DNA from: Paraspadella gotoi
Lineage: Eukaryota; Chaetognatha
Assembly (NCBI GenBank): GCA_051294375.1
Contig: CM119263.1
Span: 1,162,550 to 1,226,549, forward strand
Direction: 5' to 3'
Length of the DNA stretch: 64,000 nucleotides
Positions 36,387-46,100 of this stretch are shown here, in pieces; within the stretch, counting starts at the first letter, position 1, and each line of letters begins with the position of its first letter. The position numbers were made by a program, and so were the translations under genes. Under the pieces are notes generated by a model. That model was not told the origin of the DNA, searched no databases, and saw nothing but the letters and a program-made list of their open reading frames with translations.

Positions 36387-36600
36387 CTTCCTCTCCTCCT
36401 TCTCCGCTCATCCTCTCTCTCTCGCTGCTCTGCTCTTCTCTCTCTCTCTCTCTCCTCTCTCCCTTCCCTTTCTCCTCCTCTCCCTCTCTCACTAACCTTT
36501 CTCCTTTGCCATTCGCCACCTTCCCTCCTTCGCCCTCCGCGCTGCTTTGACTTCCTTGGCTGCTCAGAGAATCTGTTATCTTCTTGAAGATGGACGCCAT
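20718..36600 (-). CDS. SGSM1/2-like RUN-domain protein (RUN-TBC family), 5' part
   Basis: In animals, SGSM proteins join an N-terminal RUN domain to a C-terminal Rab-GAP TBC domain and act in Rab/Rap-linked membrane traffic. Exons read on the minus strand: 36600-36497 (starts MASIFKK), 35316-35135, 34686-34304 (Ser/Thr/Ala-rich), 33995-33897, 33793-33720, 21868-21789, 21379-21239, 21113-20945, 20873-20718. Phases agree throughout if exon 3 uses the donor after 34304; a stronger-looking donor at 34339 would break phase. Diagnostic segments are [55 protein letters not shown] and [14 protein letters not shown]. The last exon ends [12 protein letters not shown] and splices on. The TBC domain was not found. 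The intron 33719-21869 contains three SDR genes on the other strand. SGSM1 and SGSM2 cannot be told apart here. Confidence 0.85.
21869..21925 (-). repeat. (GGAAA)n tract serving as a splice polypyrimidine tract
   Basis: On the plus strand this is a run of GGAAAA units. Read on the minus strand it is a CCTTTT pyrimidine run ending in CCAAG directly at the acceptor of the SGSM exon 21868-21789, so a microsatellite appears to supply the polypyrimidine tract. Confidence 0.55.
22960..23290 (+). mobile_element. tRNA-derived SINE-like repeat in SDR-A intron 2
   Basis: Contains a pol III B-box-like GGGTTCTAGCCC at about 23168-23179, followed by 'ggtggtcgcc', which resembles 'agtggtcgc' after the B box of the copy at 63700-63925. 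An upstream palindrome 'ggtggactaagttccacc' is shared with 58791-58816. The ends are not defined. Confidence 0.55.
23528..23598 (+). repeat. Tandem duplication of SDR-A exon 3 end and splice donor
   Basis: The segment 'caaccaatcagatgaacagg' with its following donor occurs twice with an offset of 44 bases, so there are two donors: gtgatt after 23552 and gtaatt after 23596. Use of the second would add 44 nt and shift the frame. Confidence 0.8.
23600..23890 (+). repeat. Dispersed repeat in SDR-A intron 3
   Basis: GC-richer block ending with 'gccaacagtgagatgcccat' and 'gggcatcacaggcaac'. That end recurs inverted at 27140-27200 in SDR-B intron 3. Probably a short interspersed element; its ends are uncertain. 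Confidence 0.6.
24961..25014 (+). repeat. Tandem duplication of SDR-A exon 5 end and donor
   Basis: 'tgcaagatcaggtggg' occurs at 24961-24976 and 24999-25014. The second copy repeats the last bases of exon 5 together with its gtggg donor. Confidence 0.75.
26120..28426 (+). CDS. SDR16C-like dehydrogenase B
   Basis: Second gene of the SDR array, probably an ER-membrane NAD(P)-dependent retinol- or steroid-type dehydrogenase; the substrate is unknown. Exons: first exon ending at 26254 (hydrophobic segment around [17 protein letters not shown], then IVLITG), 26338-26465 ([18 protein letters not shown]), 26816-26976 (VDILVNNAG), 27208-27317 ([10 protein letters not shown] with the catalytic Ser), 27526-27773 (DYSASKY, the YxxxK pair), 28220-28426 (Lys/Glu-rich tail, stop TGA). 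Ser-to-Tyr spacing is the usual 13. The exon 1 frame has no ATG: it is open from 26098, while the ATG at 26120 is one base out of frame, so a one-base error or an unseen upstream exon is likely. An AATAAA lies at 28433-28438. Confidence 0.85.
27140..27207 (-). mobile_element. Inverted fragment of the 23600-23890 repeat at a splice acceptor
   Basis: The reverse complement of the repeat end in SDR-A intron 3 ('gatgcccattgggatgggg', 'catctcactgttggc'). Its terminal T run leads straight into the acceptor 'tttttag' of SDR-B exon 4 at 27208. Confidence 0.7.
28479..28500 (-). repeat. Short hairpin repeat
   Basis: 'ggctctcttttccgagagtg' followed by cc can fold into a stem of about eight pairs with one mismatch. 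It is the reverse complement of the motif found at 61430-61468 and 62533-62585. It lies about 50 bases beyond the SDR-B stop codon. Confidence 0.6.
28590..28970. repeat. Degenerate telomere-like repeat
   Basis: Many CCTAAC/ACCCTAA-like units ('aaccctaatc', 'ccctaaccctaatc'), imperfect and mixed with CTTTAA variants, interrupted by a gap at 28726-28883. It lies between SDR-B and SDR-C. Could be an interstitial telomeric remnant or just an AT-rich minisatellite. Confidence 0.65.
28971..29988. other. No gene seen upstream of SDR-C
   Basis: AT-rich intergenic sequence with a gap at 29600-29813. The promoter of SDR-C should lie here or in the gap, but no convincing element is visible. Confidence 0.5.
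29989..33476 (+). CDS. SDR16C-like dehydrogenase C
   Basis: Third and cleanest gene of the array. Exons: 29989-30226 (MDFIG, then gap 30003-30210, then VILVTG), 30540-30667 ([20 protein letters not shown]), 31962-32122 ([10 protein letters not shown]), 32544-32653 ([13 protein letters not shown]), 32988-33235 ([14 protein letters not shown], then FISTGMFDG), 33333-33476 (ends GRPKND, stop TGA). Cofactor motif, NNAG, catalytic Ser and YxxxK are all present, so an active enzyme is expected; the ER anchor must be in the gap. Internal exons 2-5 match those of A and B in length (128, 161, 110, 248 nt). Intron 5 is only 97 bp and contains (GAAA)n. It ends 244 bases from an exon of the oppositely transcribed SGSM gene. 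Confidence 0.9.
31640..31835 (-). mobile_element. tRNA-derived SINE-like repeat in SDR-C intron 2
   Basis: On the minus strand there is a B-box-like GGGTTCGATCCC, then after about 90 bases 'agcctggttccaaagc', and at the end 'cccacttagagcctta'. The copy at 63700-63925 has 'agcctggttccaagctcagg' and 'accacttagcgcctta' in the same order. Confidence 0.7.
32109..32255 (+). repeat. Minisatellite grown from the SDR-C exon 3 donor
   Basis: The exon end and donor ('agatgaacaggtgttggaca') occur twice, 43 bases apart, with a third partial donor copy between them. A run of 'atgttggacataaac' 15-mers follows. The splice donor itself is therefore present about three times. Confidence 0.8.
34100..34300. repeat. 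(CT)n tract in an SGSM intron
   Basis: Long imperfect (CT)n with CTTCT interruptions. On the minus strand it is purine-rich and lies immediately after the SGSM exon ending at 34304. A similar tract follows SGSM exon 1 (36360-36480). Confidence 0.8.
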
Positions 36601-36835
36601 TTCATTTTTTTTCTAATGTATTTTTATCGTTATTTGTAGGGGCTGCTTGTCTATCAACGTTGAGTATTGATTTAGTTTAAGAATTTAATACTTCTGGTAT
36701 GATTGTAGTTTATTCCATCTGAATAGAGATACGAATACATATAAACTATTATAATTGCTAAAATTGCTATTTTAAACTATAATCATTACTGTTAACTAGA
36801 ATATACACTACTATACACTACTATACACTACTATA

Positions 36836-37715
36836 CAGTGTGTCCCAATGGTACTGTCGGTTAACTTTTAGATATTGTGCGGAACTGTGTGATTAAATCT
36901 TATTTCTTCATTAATCATTATACTATAATTCGAATTTAATTTTTATCTTTAAATTTTTAATTTTTCTCACTTTTTTTATTTTTAAATATTTTTTTTATTT
37001 TAAAATAAATTTTATTAAAAAAAATGAGTCGAAACATGTCCTATAAACTATGATTAAAATTCGTTAAAACACAAAAACTGTTATTCCTAAAAATCTCTAA
37101 ATTAACGAAAAGAAAGAAAATCATTACAATGTAAAAATATTAAAAATAATTTAAATTTTAATTTGTATAAATAAGTACATTAATAAATAGAAATAAAGAA
37201 ATATTACAAAAAATACAAAAATTGACAAAGATATGCTAATTATTTTGATATTAAAATTTTATTATTTGAAGTTATGAGCGTTTGAATCATTAAGCCACAA
37301 CAAAATGGTAGCTATTTATTCAATAAATTATTATTTAATTAATTTAAAAAGTAAAATGAACAAGGTAAGTAAATAATTTTAAAAATAATGATTACTGCAT
37401 TATAATAGGTCTGGAGCCAAAAATATGAGGTAGTTTCATACGGTCCTGCATCTAAAAAAATATTTAAAACATTATTTAATCAATATTTTAAAAAATATAT
37501 AATAAATATTGAAAATTATAGAATTTTTTAAAAAAATTTTACCAATTGTTTTAAATAATAACTACAGGAGTTGGCTTTGTTAAATTTTTAAAATTTAGGT
37601 ATCCTATAGAATAGTCCATACTTGTGCGCATATTCATTAAAATGAATTAAAGCTTTTCGATCTGGTATAGGAGCAGTAAGCTTTTCTTAACAGACAGTAC
37701 CATTGGGACACACTG
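36836..37715. mobile_element. Mariner/Tc1-like MITE, 880 bp
   Basis: Terminal inverted repeats of 29 bases with one mismatch begin CAGTGTGTCCCAATGGTACT at 36836 and, on the other strand, at 37715. A TA dinucleotide flanks each end (36834-36835 and 37716-37717), as expected for a Tc1/mariner target duplication. The interior is AT-rich without a transposase frame, so the element is non-autonomous. Three 'ctatacacta' units precede the left end. It lies about 240 bases upstream of the SGSM start codon. Confidence 0.85.
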
Positions 37716-37717
37716 TA

Positions 37718-37819
37718 TGTAGACTATATGGTACAGAATCTTAGAGAGAATAAATTATAAAAAAAAAATTTCAGAATTAAGACATAATAGAAAAAAAGAA
37801 AGAAAGAAAAAGAAAAGAA

Positions 37820-37879
<60 letters not shown>

Positions 37880-38273
37880 AAAAAGAAAGAAAGAAAGAAA
37901 GAAAGAAAAAGAAATAAAAACAGTAAGGAAAAAAAACAGAAGAGCATTCAACAGGTGGATATGAAAGGCACCAAAATTCATTAGCACTAAAATACCATAT
38001 GTTCGAAACTGGAAAGACAATAGAAGCCGAGAGAAAAAAAAATAGCGCAGAAGATTTTCGGGTAGAGCGCGCTCGATCGAACGGGCAACGTTCTCTCGTC
38101 CGTCGTCACGGCGCAAAGTCGCAAGTGTCAACCGTCACCGCGTATCCTTTTTTTTTTTTTTTTTTTGGCCGAATGACGTCTCCGGGCGCGAGTAATCCGT
38201 TTGCGGGGATCCTTTGGCAAATCCCGGGAGCGGTGTTCTTTCGACACGTGATACCATATTGAGAAGGGATCAA

Positions 38274-38341
<68 letters not shown>

Positions 38342-39509
38342 CACATCTTTCTCGTTCGAGTCAACGTCGCTCTCCCCTTATCAAAACATTCAATATGCGA
38401 ACGTGTCGCGCCTCCTCACTGGAGCTTCGGTATCGGATTTCTCAGCCAATACGGAGCGACGGCGTCGAACGTCCGTCCAATCATCGGAGTCTAAGAACGA
38501 GAAGGCGTCGGCAGCCGTGAAATTCCTCCAATCACGAGGCGAGGATTTTATAATCGACGCCACATCCGGTCCAGGAACGTCGCCAGAAGTCAAAGCGGAG
38601 ACGTCGACCAATCGGAGGCGAAGAAATAGAATCTCGTGAAATCTTGAACCAATCACAGGGAATATGGGCGTTCCAGATTTCCCCCAGTCATGCCCCCTTT
38701 CCCGAAAGGAAGTCGGGTGTCCTTGTGAGAGCAGATCGCGAGTAGATATTGGAACAATTAATTGTCCATTAAAACCTTTAGCTCTTTACAACGATTTTGC
38801 ACCATTTGTCGAAACTCTTAATATAACTCTGCATATTGATTGCAGAAAAATTAGAATTTTTCTGTTAGTATGATATATCCCACAGGTAGGAAAAATATTA
38901 TTTTTTTTTCTCGAAGAAAAATAATGTCTCTTCATCTTCATTATTAATGAATATTAAATTAATAAATATTAATATTTTTAATATAATAAATATAAATATG
39001 AAACCATCGATGTCTTTTTTTTTCATTTTCCAAATCTTCCCGACTGATGGACCCCTGGCGAGTTTTTTTCTAAATTAAAGAATCGAGAAACAAAAGATTT
39101 AAGAATCGCTGCATCACTCGTCGCCTTTGGCTGGAACTTTTTTTCCAGATGGAAACGTGCAACGGCGCCCAGAAGGAAGACGGAGCATGAGTCATTGGCT
39201 CGCTCCTTGCAATGCGCCATCCGCGGGAGGCGCCGTCGTAAAACTGGCTTCGTTTACTAAAAGATGACTAAATTTCGTTTCTTTCCCGATTTTCGTCTTC
39301 GCTTCATCGATTTCAAGGTTTTGCATTACATGGAACGTGCTGCTTTTAAAAATGTTATTTCCAGTTTTAAAATCCAAAATTATACCTGGATACCCTAGCA
39401 GTCTTCGGGCTTAGGGTTACCGACGGGGTTTAAACCCTCCCAAGGATCCGTAATTCTGAAAGTGGCATTGCGAGTTCAGGTTTGCTCTAATTACCTCCTT
39501 TCTCCTTAG
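37718..39509. other. Intergenic region with (GAAA)n and (CT)n
   Basis: Holds (GAAA)n at 37795-37910, (CT)n at 38277-38337 and a CCAAT-rich block. A frame at 38214-38639 is open but starts in the CT repeat. It ends in a pyrimidine run and 'tccttag' directly before the vWA start codon, so a 5' UTR intron is likely. Confidence 0.5.
38446..38653 (+). promoter_or_regulatory. Candidate CCAAT-box promoter cluster
   Basis: Five CCAAT motifs in the same orientation start at 38446, 38477, 38528, 38608 and 38649. Spacings of 31, 51, 80 and 41 bases are close to whole turns of the helix. The block is relatively CpG-rich and lies about 0.9 kb upstream of the vWA gene. CCAAT is the NF-Y site; function here is inferred. 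Confidence 0.35.
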
Positions 39510-41411
39510 ATGTCCTGCACATCTTCCTCCGTCCACCACCTCCTCCTCCTCCTCCTCATCCACACCACCGCCTCCATCGACGACGCCTCCTCTTCCTCCG
39601 ACGCCGCGGCAGAGTGTCACTTGGCGATCCACTCGGTGGCCATGGACGTCGTCTTCTTGGTCGATGGCAGTTACAGCATCGAACCGCGCGAATTCAAACG
39701 CGGACTCGAATTCGTCACGACCTTCGTGGACTTCGTCGTCGGCTACGGCGGCCGACTGGCCGACAACGGGACTAGGATCGGAGTCATTCAGTTTTCAGAC
39801 CTCGTTCAGGTTTGGGGCTTTTAATCCTTAATTTCATCCTTAATTTCATCCTTAATATTTAGGACTTGATTCTTTTTCCTTAATTTTAGCCTAAATCCTT
39901 AATTTTGACGGAAAATGAACTTTAAGCTTATTTCTTTGAAAACGGAAATTATTTCTTAGAATTGTGTTATTTCCTTTTTTTTATTTTGTCGCCTTACGAG
40001 GTTTACTGTTTTATTTTTTTTAAATTGTATAAAAATTTTATTTTTGAAGTGTCTTGATTGAAAACTTGCAGCGTTCTGCTATGTTATTTACTTATTATCT
40101 TGTAAGTGTGATGTAGGTTTAATATGTTCAAAGTCAGGTCCAAGATAATTAATAATTTTCATATTGGTTGTACCAATTTCTTTAAACATTTTTAAAATTT
40201 TATTTAAGTTTAAGGTTTTTTAAAACTCTCTGATATCAGGTGGAGATCGGGTTGGACGAGCAGGAGCCGGAAATCTTCATGAAACACAAAATAGAGACGA
40301 TTCCGCAGATGGAACTTGGCACGTACACTGGCAAAGGACTCAAAGTCATGGACGATCACTTCCGGGACAACGAAAGGCCCGACGATTATCTCAAGGTGAA
40401 CCGGATATCAATTTTTGTTAAAAATGTTACGCTCCGACATCACAAAACACTCATAGTCCTATTAATCGCTCTTACTAAATACTTTATTTCACTGTATTAC
40501 TACTTACTTACATAATACCAATAATATTTATATTACGTATTATGTATACCATCATCATTATGACTAATCATCATCTATTTTTCGTTTGTCCCCCGCTACA
40601 GTTAGGCTTCGTTTTGACGGATGGCGTGAGTCAGGACGGAATTGACGTCGTCCGCGCCAACGCGGACCGACTGCGCCACGCCAACGTCAGCCTCTTCGCC
40701 ATCGGCGTAGGAAACGATACGAGGATGGAGGAGCTGGAAGTCATCGCCGGCGGGAAGGGCGGCCTAGCTGCTGCCAAAAGCAGAGGTTAGACTAGAGAGA
40801 TGACTCTGTATTGATCTTATGCCAGAACTGGTTTTCCTATGAACCGTCAACAACCGAAAATTTGATGGAAACCGGGATTCTTGTTATACTGAATAATGAA
40901 TATGAATAGTGAATATAGTGAATACAAATTTTTTCTTAAAATACCAGGTCACTCCTTGGTTCAGGGTACGGAATTTTGGCAGAATTAATAGTAGACGCTA
41001 TTTTTATATTACCACGTTTCTATTAGATATTTTTCTATACTTATCCATTAATCGTTAATTTTTGCCTTTCTCTCTCTCTCCCTCTCAGTCTTTAGCGTTG
41101 ACAACTACGCCCAACTCTCCGCCCTCGCCGCCGACTTTCGGCGCCGCGTCTGCGCAGACGTCGTTATCGGTTGGCGCCGGTTTTTCGCAGACCTCGTCGC
41201 CTCGCCGAAATTCTACGTCCCAGTCGGCGTCATCGTCTTCGCCGGCGTCGTCGGCGCCCTTGTCTTCGGCCTTGTCGTCTGGCGTCTCGGCGTTCTGGCC
41301 CGGCGCCGCATTTCTCTGGGGATGTTGAAGGCGGCTGAAGAAGGGATGGACGAAAACTCTGAGCTCAACAGGATCTACAAGGCGCCGGAACGAGGAGTGG
41401 AGGAGGTGTGA
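39510..41411 (+). CDS. Small single-pass membrane protein with a vWA domain
   Basis: Four exons: 39510-39809, 40240-40395, 40602-40785, 41089-41411; phases agree and give about 320 residues. The N terminus is signal-peptide-like (SSVHHLLLLLLIHTTAS). A von Willebrand factor A domain follows with a complete MIDAS metal site: DGSYS, the Thr in GTYTGKGL, and the Asp in LTDGVSQD. Cysteines near both edges (AECHL and RRVCAD) may form the usual disulfide. A transmembrane helix (YVPVGVIVFAGVVGALVFG) is followed by basic residues RLGVLARRR and a cytoplasmic tail of about 40. It therefore looks like a type I surface protein with an extracellular adhesion domain. It is shorter than integrin alpha chains or matrilins and has no other domain. 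The ligand is unknown. Readthrough of the exon 3 donor would hit a TAG at once. Confidence 0.85.
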
Positions 41412-43116
41412 CTCTGGGAAGTTGAAGACAGTGGCAGACTCTGAGATTTGGATGTGAATCGAGTTAAAAAACAGTTGGCAATGGAAGTGACAGTCGCAAA
41501 CTGTGAGATTTGGATATGAATGAAAAACAGTTGCGAAGATTTGACCAACTGACAGAGAAAAACGAGGAAAATCAGTTTGGGTGCTGAATAGTGAATACAA
41601 ATAAATAAAAACAAAAACTATCTAGTATATGTATGTCTCTAATTATGTTTAATTTCTTACGCGATTGTCTAGTCTTGGCCGGGGTCAAAGAGTGCGTTTG
41701 ACATTTTCATCGCATGAATTTGATCATCTTCATCGACAAAAAGAAAAATACCTAGTCATTTTATTTATTTTTACACTCGTAGACGATTAAGTAGGATTTT
41801 AACAGTATTTTTTGTTCAAAGTTTGCTTCGCCTTTGTGTCTTATTTCTAGAAATAACAAAACTCGCTTGTCTTTTTTATCGTTCCGGGTGCAGCTTTCTA
41901 TTGAGTTGCTTTGATATTTCTACAAAATGTGTTTTGTAATTCTTTACTTTTTATCAGAAAAAAAAATTTAAAAAGCTTGATAACCAGGAGGATCACTGTG
42001 CGGGACTCTGACTTGGCCAATCTTTCGATCCTCTGTGCTTTCGACTTTTATTCTCGGCTGCGATGGTTGAATCTCTCCCCCCCCGCCGACCGACAGACCG
42101 ACCGACCGGCAGCCGTTCGCCCAATCGACCTCAATCCAAACAATGCTCAGCACGTTTTGGTGAAAGACTAAAAAAAGATTAAAACAAATACGCGATATTA
42201 AACGGAGAAATTATAAAAATATCAAAAACTGTGATAAAAAATTAACGATTACTTTATTTCGACTCTATTTTTCGACAAACTAAAAGATCAGTATTTAGTT
42301 ACAGATGATAACGTAAGTTAATACGCGACATTCTTTAAGTTTCTGAGTTGGCCTCAAATCCCTCGGGGACGGAGCAATCGGTAATTCGATCGCCCAAATT
42401 ATAGGAAAAGCCCTCATTCTCTCAAAATTCCGCTTTTATTATCACAATTTTTTTTTTGTCCGATGTACACAAAAACCTCGGAAGTTTTATCTTTCGCGTT
42501 ATCTCGTCTAGTAATGCTTGACCACGATTAGTCATCTTGTTCTGTTATTTATATTTTTAATCCAATTATATTTATGACAACCCTTCGTCGAGTTTTCCCT
42601 CATTGACCGATCAGTCGATTCGGGAGAGTCGCACTGAGTTTGTCGAGATCTTGTCTCTTTTTCTCTCTTAGCAAATTTTCGAATCCTTTTTGGGTCATTT
42701 CGTTCTGCCTTCGTTTAGTCGAGAAGAAAAAAGAAACGGCTTGAAGCGAAAAAACCTTTTTTTTTCTATTTCTGGGAAACAGATTTCTTTATTAAGTTTT
42801 TTTTTTCCTTCTCTGCCAAAACACCTCCGTTTGGATTCTCACATTTTCCTACGAATTATTCAGCGAGAGGGAGCGTCTTCGATTTTTTTGTGATTTTTTG
42901 TCATGACTCATTTTTACTTTTAGACCATTCAATCTTCTCAGCTAATTTAAAACGACTGGATTTTTATATTATTACATTTTTTTATCATTTTTTACCTTGT
43001 CAAGCGAACAGGTTTATGGAGCTGAATCGGGCGGGCCAAGACTTGAGCAGTTTTACTTTTAGCCGAAGAAACGAGCTGTGAAATTATTGACCAACCTGTC
43101 GGCATCTTTTGAGAGT
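41412..43116. other. Intergenic and probable anoctamin 5' region
   Basis: No coding exon recognised. It includes the end of the vWA transcript, AT-rich sequence and a short C-rich block at 42074-42120. A 5' UTR exon of the anoctamin may lie here; no TATA box stands out. Confidence 0.5.
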
Positions 43117-46100
43117 ATGACATCAACTCAAGCCGAAAATTTAATGGAAGATATTTCCGGAAACGAACTGGAAGATGAGGTTCCCAAAATCGTTTTTGGC
43201 GGCGCACATGGTACGTATGTCGTATGTATGTATGTATGATTGTATTACTAAGATCAAACTTTTTTCTACCGTTTTTTAATTCAAATACAATTTTTTAATA
43301 TAGTCGACCCGGATATGGGCAATGACGACAACCTTACCTTAACCGTAAGTCTTCCATTTAAAATTATCAATTGATTATTGGTACAGAATTTAAAAAAAAA
43401 AAATCATATGTTTTGATCACATTGAATTTTCTAAGGATCATTTGGAAATTAATTTATATCATCAGTGTTTACACGAGGTAAGTAAGTCTTTTTCAAAAGC
43501 CCCCCACAATGAAGCTGCTAATTACATTATTACAAAATCTTTTCAATCGTAATTTAAAATTATATCTTTCTTCTTCCACAGCAGTATGTTAATTACTTCT
43601 CACCTTTTTTCACACGGAGAAATCTCTCATCAAATCACAGCAGTCAGCCTCTATTGTTTCTCGCTTAGCTAACGCTGTTAGATTAGTAAAAACGGTGCTT
43701 CGATAAATAAATCTCGCACTCATTTGTATATATTATAAATATGTCAACTATGTCAAATATGTCAACTAATTAACGTTTTGTCAAAAAATTCTTTTCATAT
43801 TTCCTTTCACAGGAACGAAATTTATTTTTCGACGACGGAAAACGAAAGATCGACTGCATTTTGGCCTACAAAGTTCTCTCAGACCCGGATGTTCACGAAA
43901 AGCAGGAGAAGTTCCGGAAATGGAGGCACAACTTCCTGGAAGAGCTCGTCAAGGAGGGTCTGGAGATAGAGCTAGACGAGAGGGTGAGTTTTAAGAGAAA
44001 TCTCAGTTTTACTTGTAACATTAAATTTTAGATCTGGGCAAACTATTCTCAATGCGACAATTATATACGTTTTCCAGGCTATCGACACAATATCCTACAT
44101 AAAAGTCCACGCGCCTTGGGACGTCCTCACGCGCTACGCCGAACTGCTAAAAATTCAACTACCACTTCAGGAGGTAGGCTAATGGACGGAGGTGTTTTAT
44201 TATTATTTATTAACCGATTTAGTTAATCACGTACAGGACTGTATTATTCTGTACGGGAATTCACTCTCAAAATTTTATACATGATTATGCTGCATTAAAG
44301 GCGTTTGATCAGGTACATGGGAACATAACTGACAAAAATGTTATGAATTTTAGACTAAACTTGGGAATGCTCGAAAGATCGCTTCGCTAAATGTGGTAGC
44401 GATTCTATTGTCAGTTCAAGTAATTTTGACATTGTACCAACATTGTAAAATACCGCTTATACCGTTTCGTGTATACGGTATTGATGTTTATTAATGAATA
44501 AATTAATGCAGGCGTTACTAATGTTTATTTACTCTTTCTATGCACTATTCACTATGCATTCTTTTCTTTTATTACAAAATAATCCTATTTTTCACACCCT
44601 TACATTAGTAATGTAGCTCAGACGAAGTAATGATATTAATTATATTACATCACTACAGAAGCATAATTTTCATTTTAAGTTCAAGTTTTGACCTTATTGT
44701 TAAGTATTCAATTTTAAACATAGTAATATATTCTCGCTATCATTGATGGCATATGTGACTATCGCAAAAACATTAATTAAGAAACTTGAACGTCTTAATA
44801 GTAATGACTTTCAAATCATGTGTCTGAGCTTTGGTGTCCAGTTTTGCACTTCTGTCATTCTCTTTTTTTTCCTTTTCGCTTGTTTCTATCCTTCGCCTTA
44901 ACACACGGACACACAGACTAAAGTAAGTAGAGCAGAAAGCACCCTTTCTTACCTTTTTAAATGGGTATACCACTTCTAGCTCTTTTCGCATGAAATCTCT
45001 CTTTAAGTTTAATAATTTTCCTCTTTCAAAAAGTCAAAAGGGTCAAACTCAAAATCAGCTAATAGGTCGGATGGCAAAAGTCATTTCCGTCCTTATCAAG
45101 AGTATGACAACGTCAATTTAGAGGCGCTTGAGTCTGTAAGTCTTTCATAATCACTCTGTGTACACTGTGATATTTTTATTTGCGTTATTTGCAGTCAATT
45201 ATTGATATTCATTACCTTGATTTAAAGTGCAGTGCGTTTTGCTTTTATTTTTTCTGGTCGCCCTGACAGGAATTAACACAAAGTCGGAACAAAACGGATT
45301 CAAAATTAAAGGTAGTGTTTGTTTGTTGTTTTTTTGTCATTAATGATTCTGATTGCTTCTTAGCTTTTAATTCTTATAATATATGATATTATAGATTTAT
45401 TTTTCGCCCATAAATACAAATTACACCTTTAATGGCTTTTGTAGCATGGTCAACCAGAACTTCATCTTCATATGGAGGACATTTGGACCAACGTGGCTGG
45501 GAAAGTTTCCGTGTTTCAAAAGCCGTTTCTTCCTTGTCAAGACGATTTCCCGACTAAAAAGCGGAAACTCATGGCGACTTATAGTCGAGACAAAGAATAC
45601 TTGTAAGTTCTTTGAGTTATTCAATATCATCTCATTTCATTGTCATCATTTTTAAGTATTTCTATCTCTTTGCAATGGTAGGTTTGATTTAAAGGATCAA
45701 GAACAAATATTCAGTTCATCAGTAAGAAGTAGAATAGTGTATTTCATTCTAAGAAGAAAAAGATTTGACGATTCTGGAGAAATTGAAAATTATTCATACG
45801 GTGAGTTTGAAATGGGCTCTTTGAAAGTATTTACAGTATGCCTATCATTTAGCATGACCGTTAATATATTGAAGGCTTCATTCTATTACTATCAGTATAA
45901 ATGATATTTCAGATCAGCATGCAAAGAAAACTCAATATCAAAGAGGTATAAGTTGGTTTTTTTATAATTATAGATAAATTTAAAAATTTGAAGTGTGACA
46001 GTTTTCAAAATAATATTACTCAACTCATCCTCTGACTCATGTGATTAAAAATCTGAATACATGAGTGTAGAAATTCAAATTCAACTATATTTTTCAAATT

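Noticed and set aside
38214-38639. Plus-strand frame between the MITE and the vWA gene
   Set aside because: It begins inside a CT repeat, has no family motif and no clear splice partners. The CCAAT motifs explain the block better as regulatory DNA.
44919-44926. Possible 6-nt microexon between 'acacacag' and 'gtaagt' in the anoctamin
   Set aside because: Too short to distinguish from chance; the neighbouring exons already join in phase.
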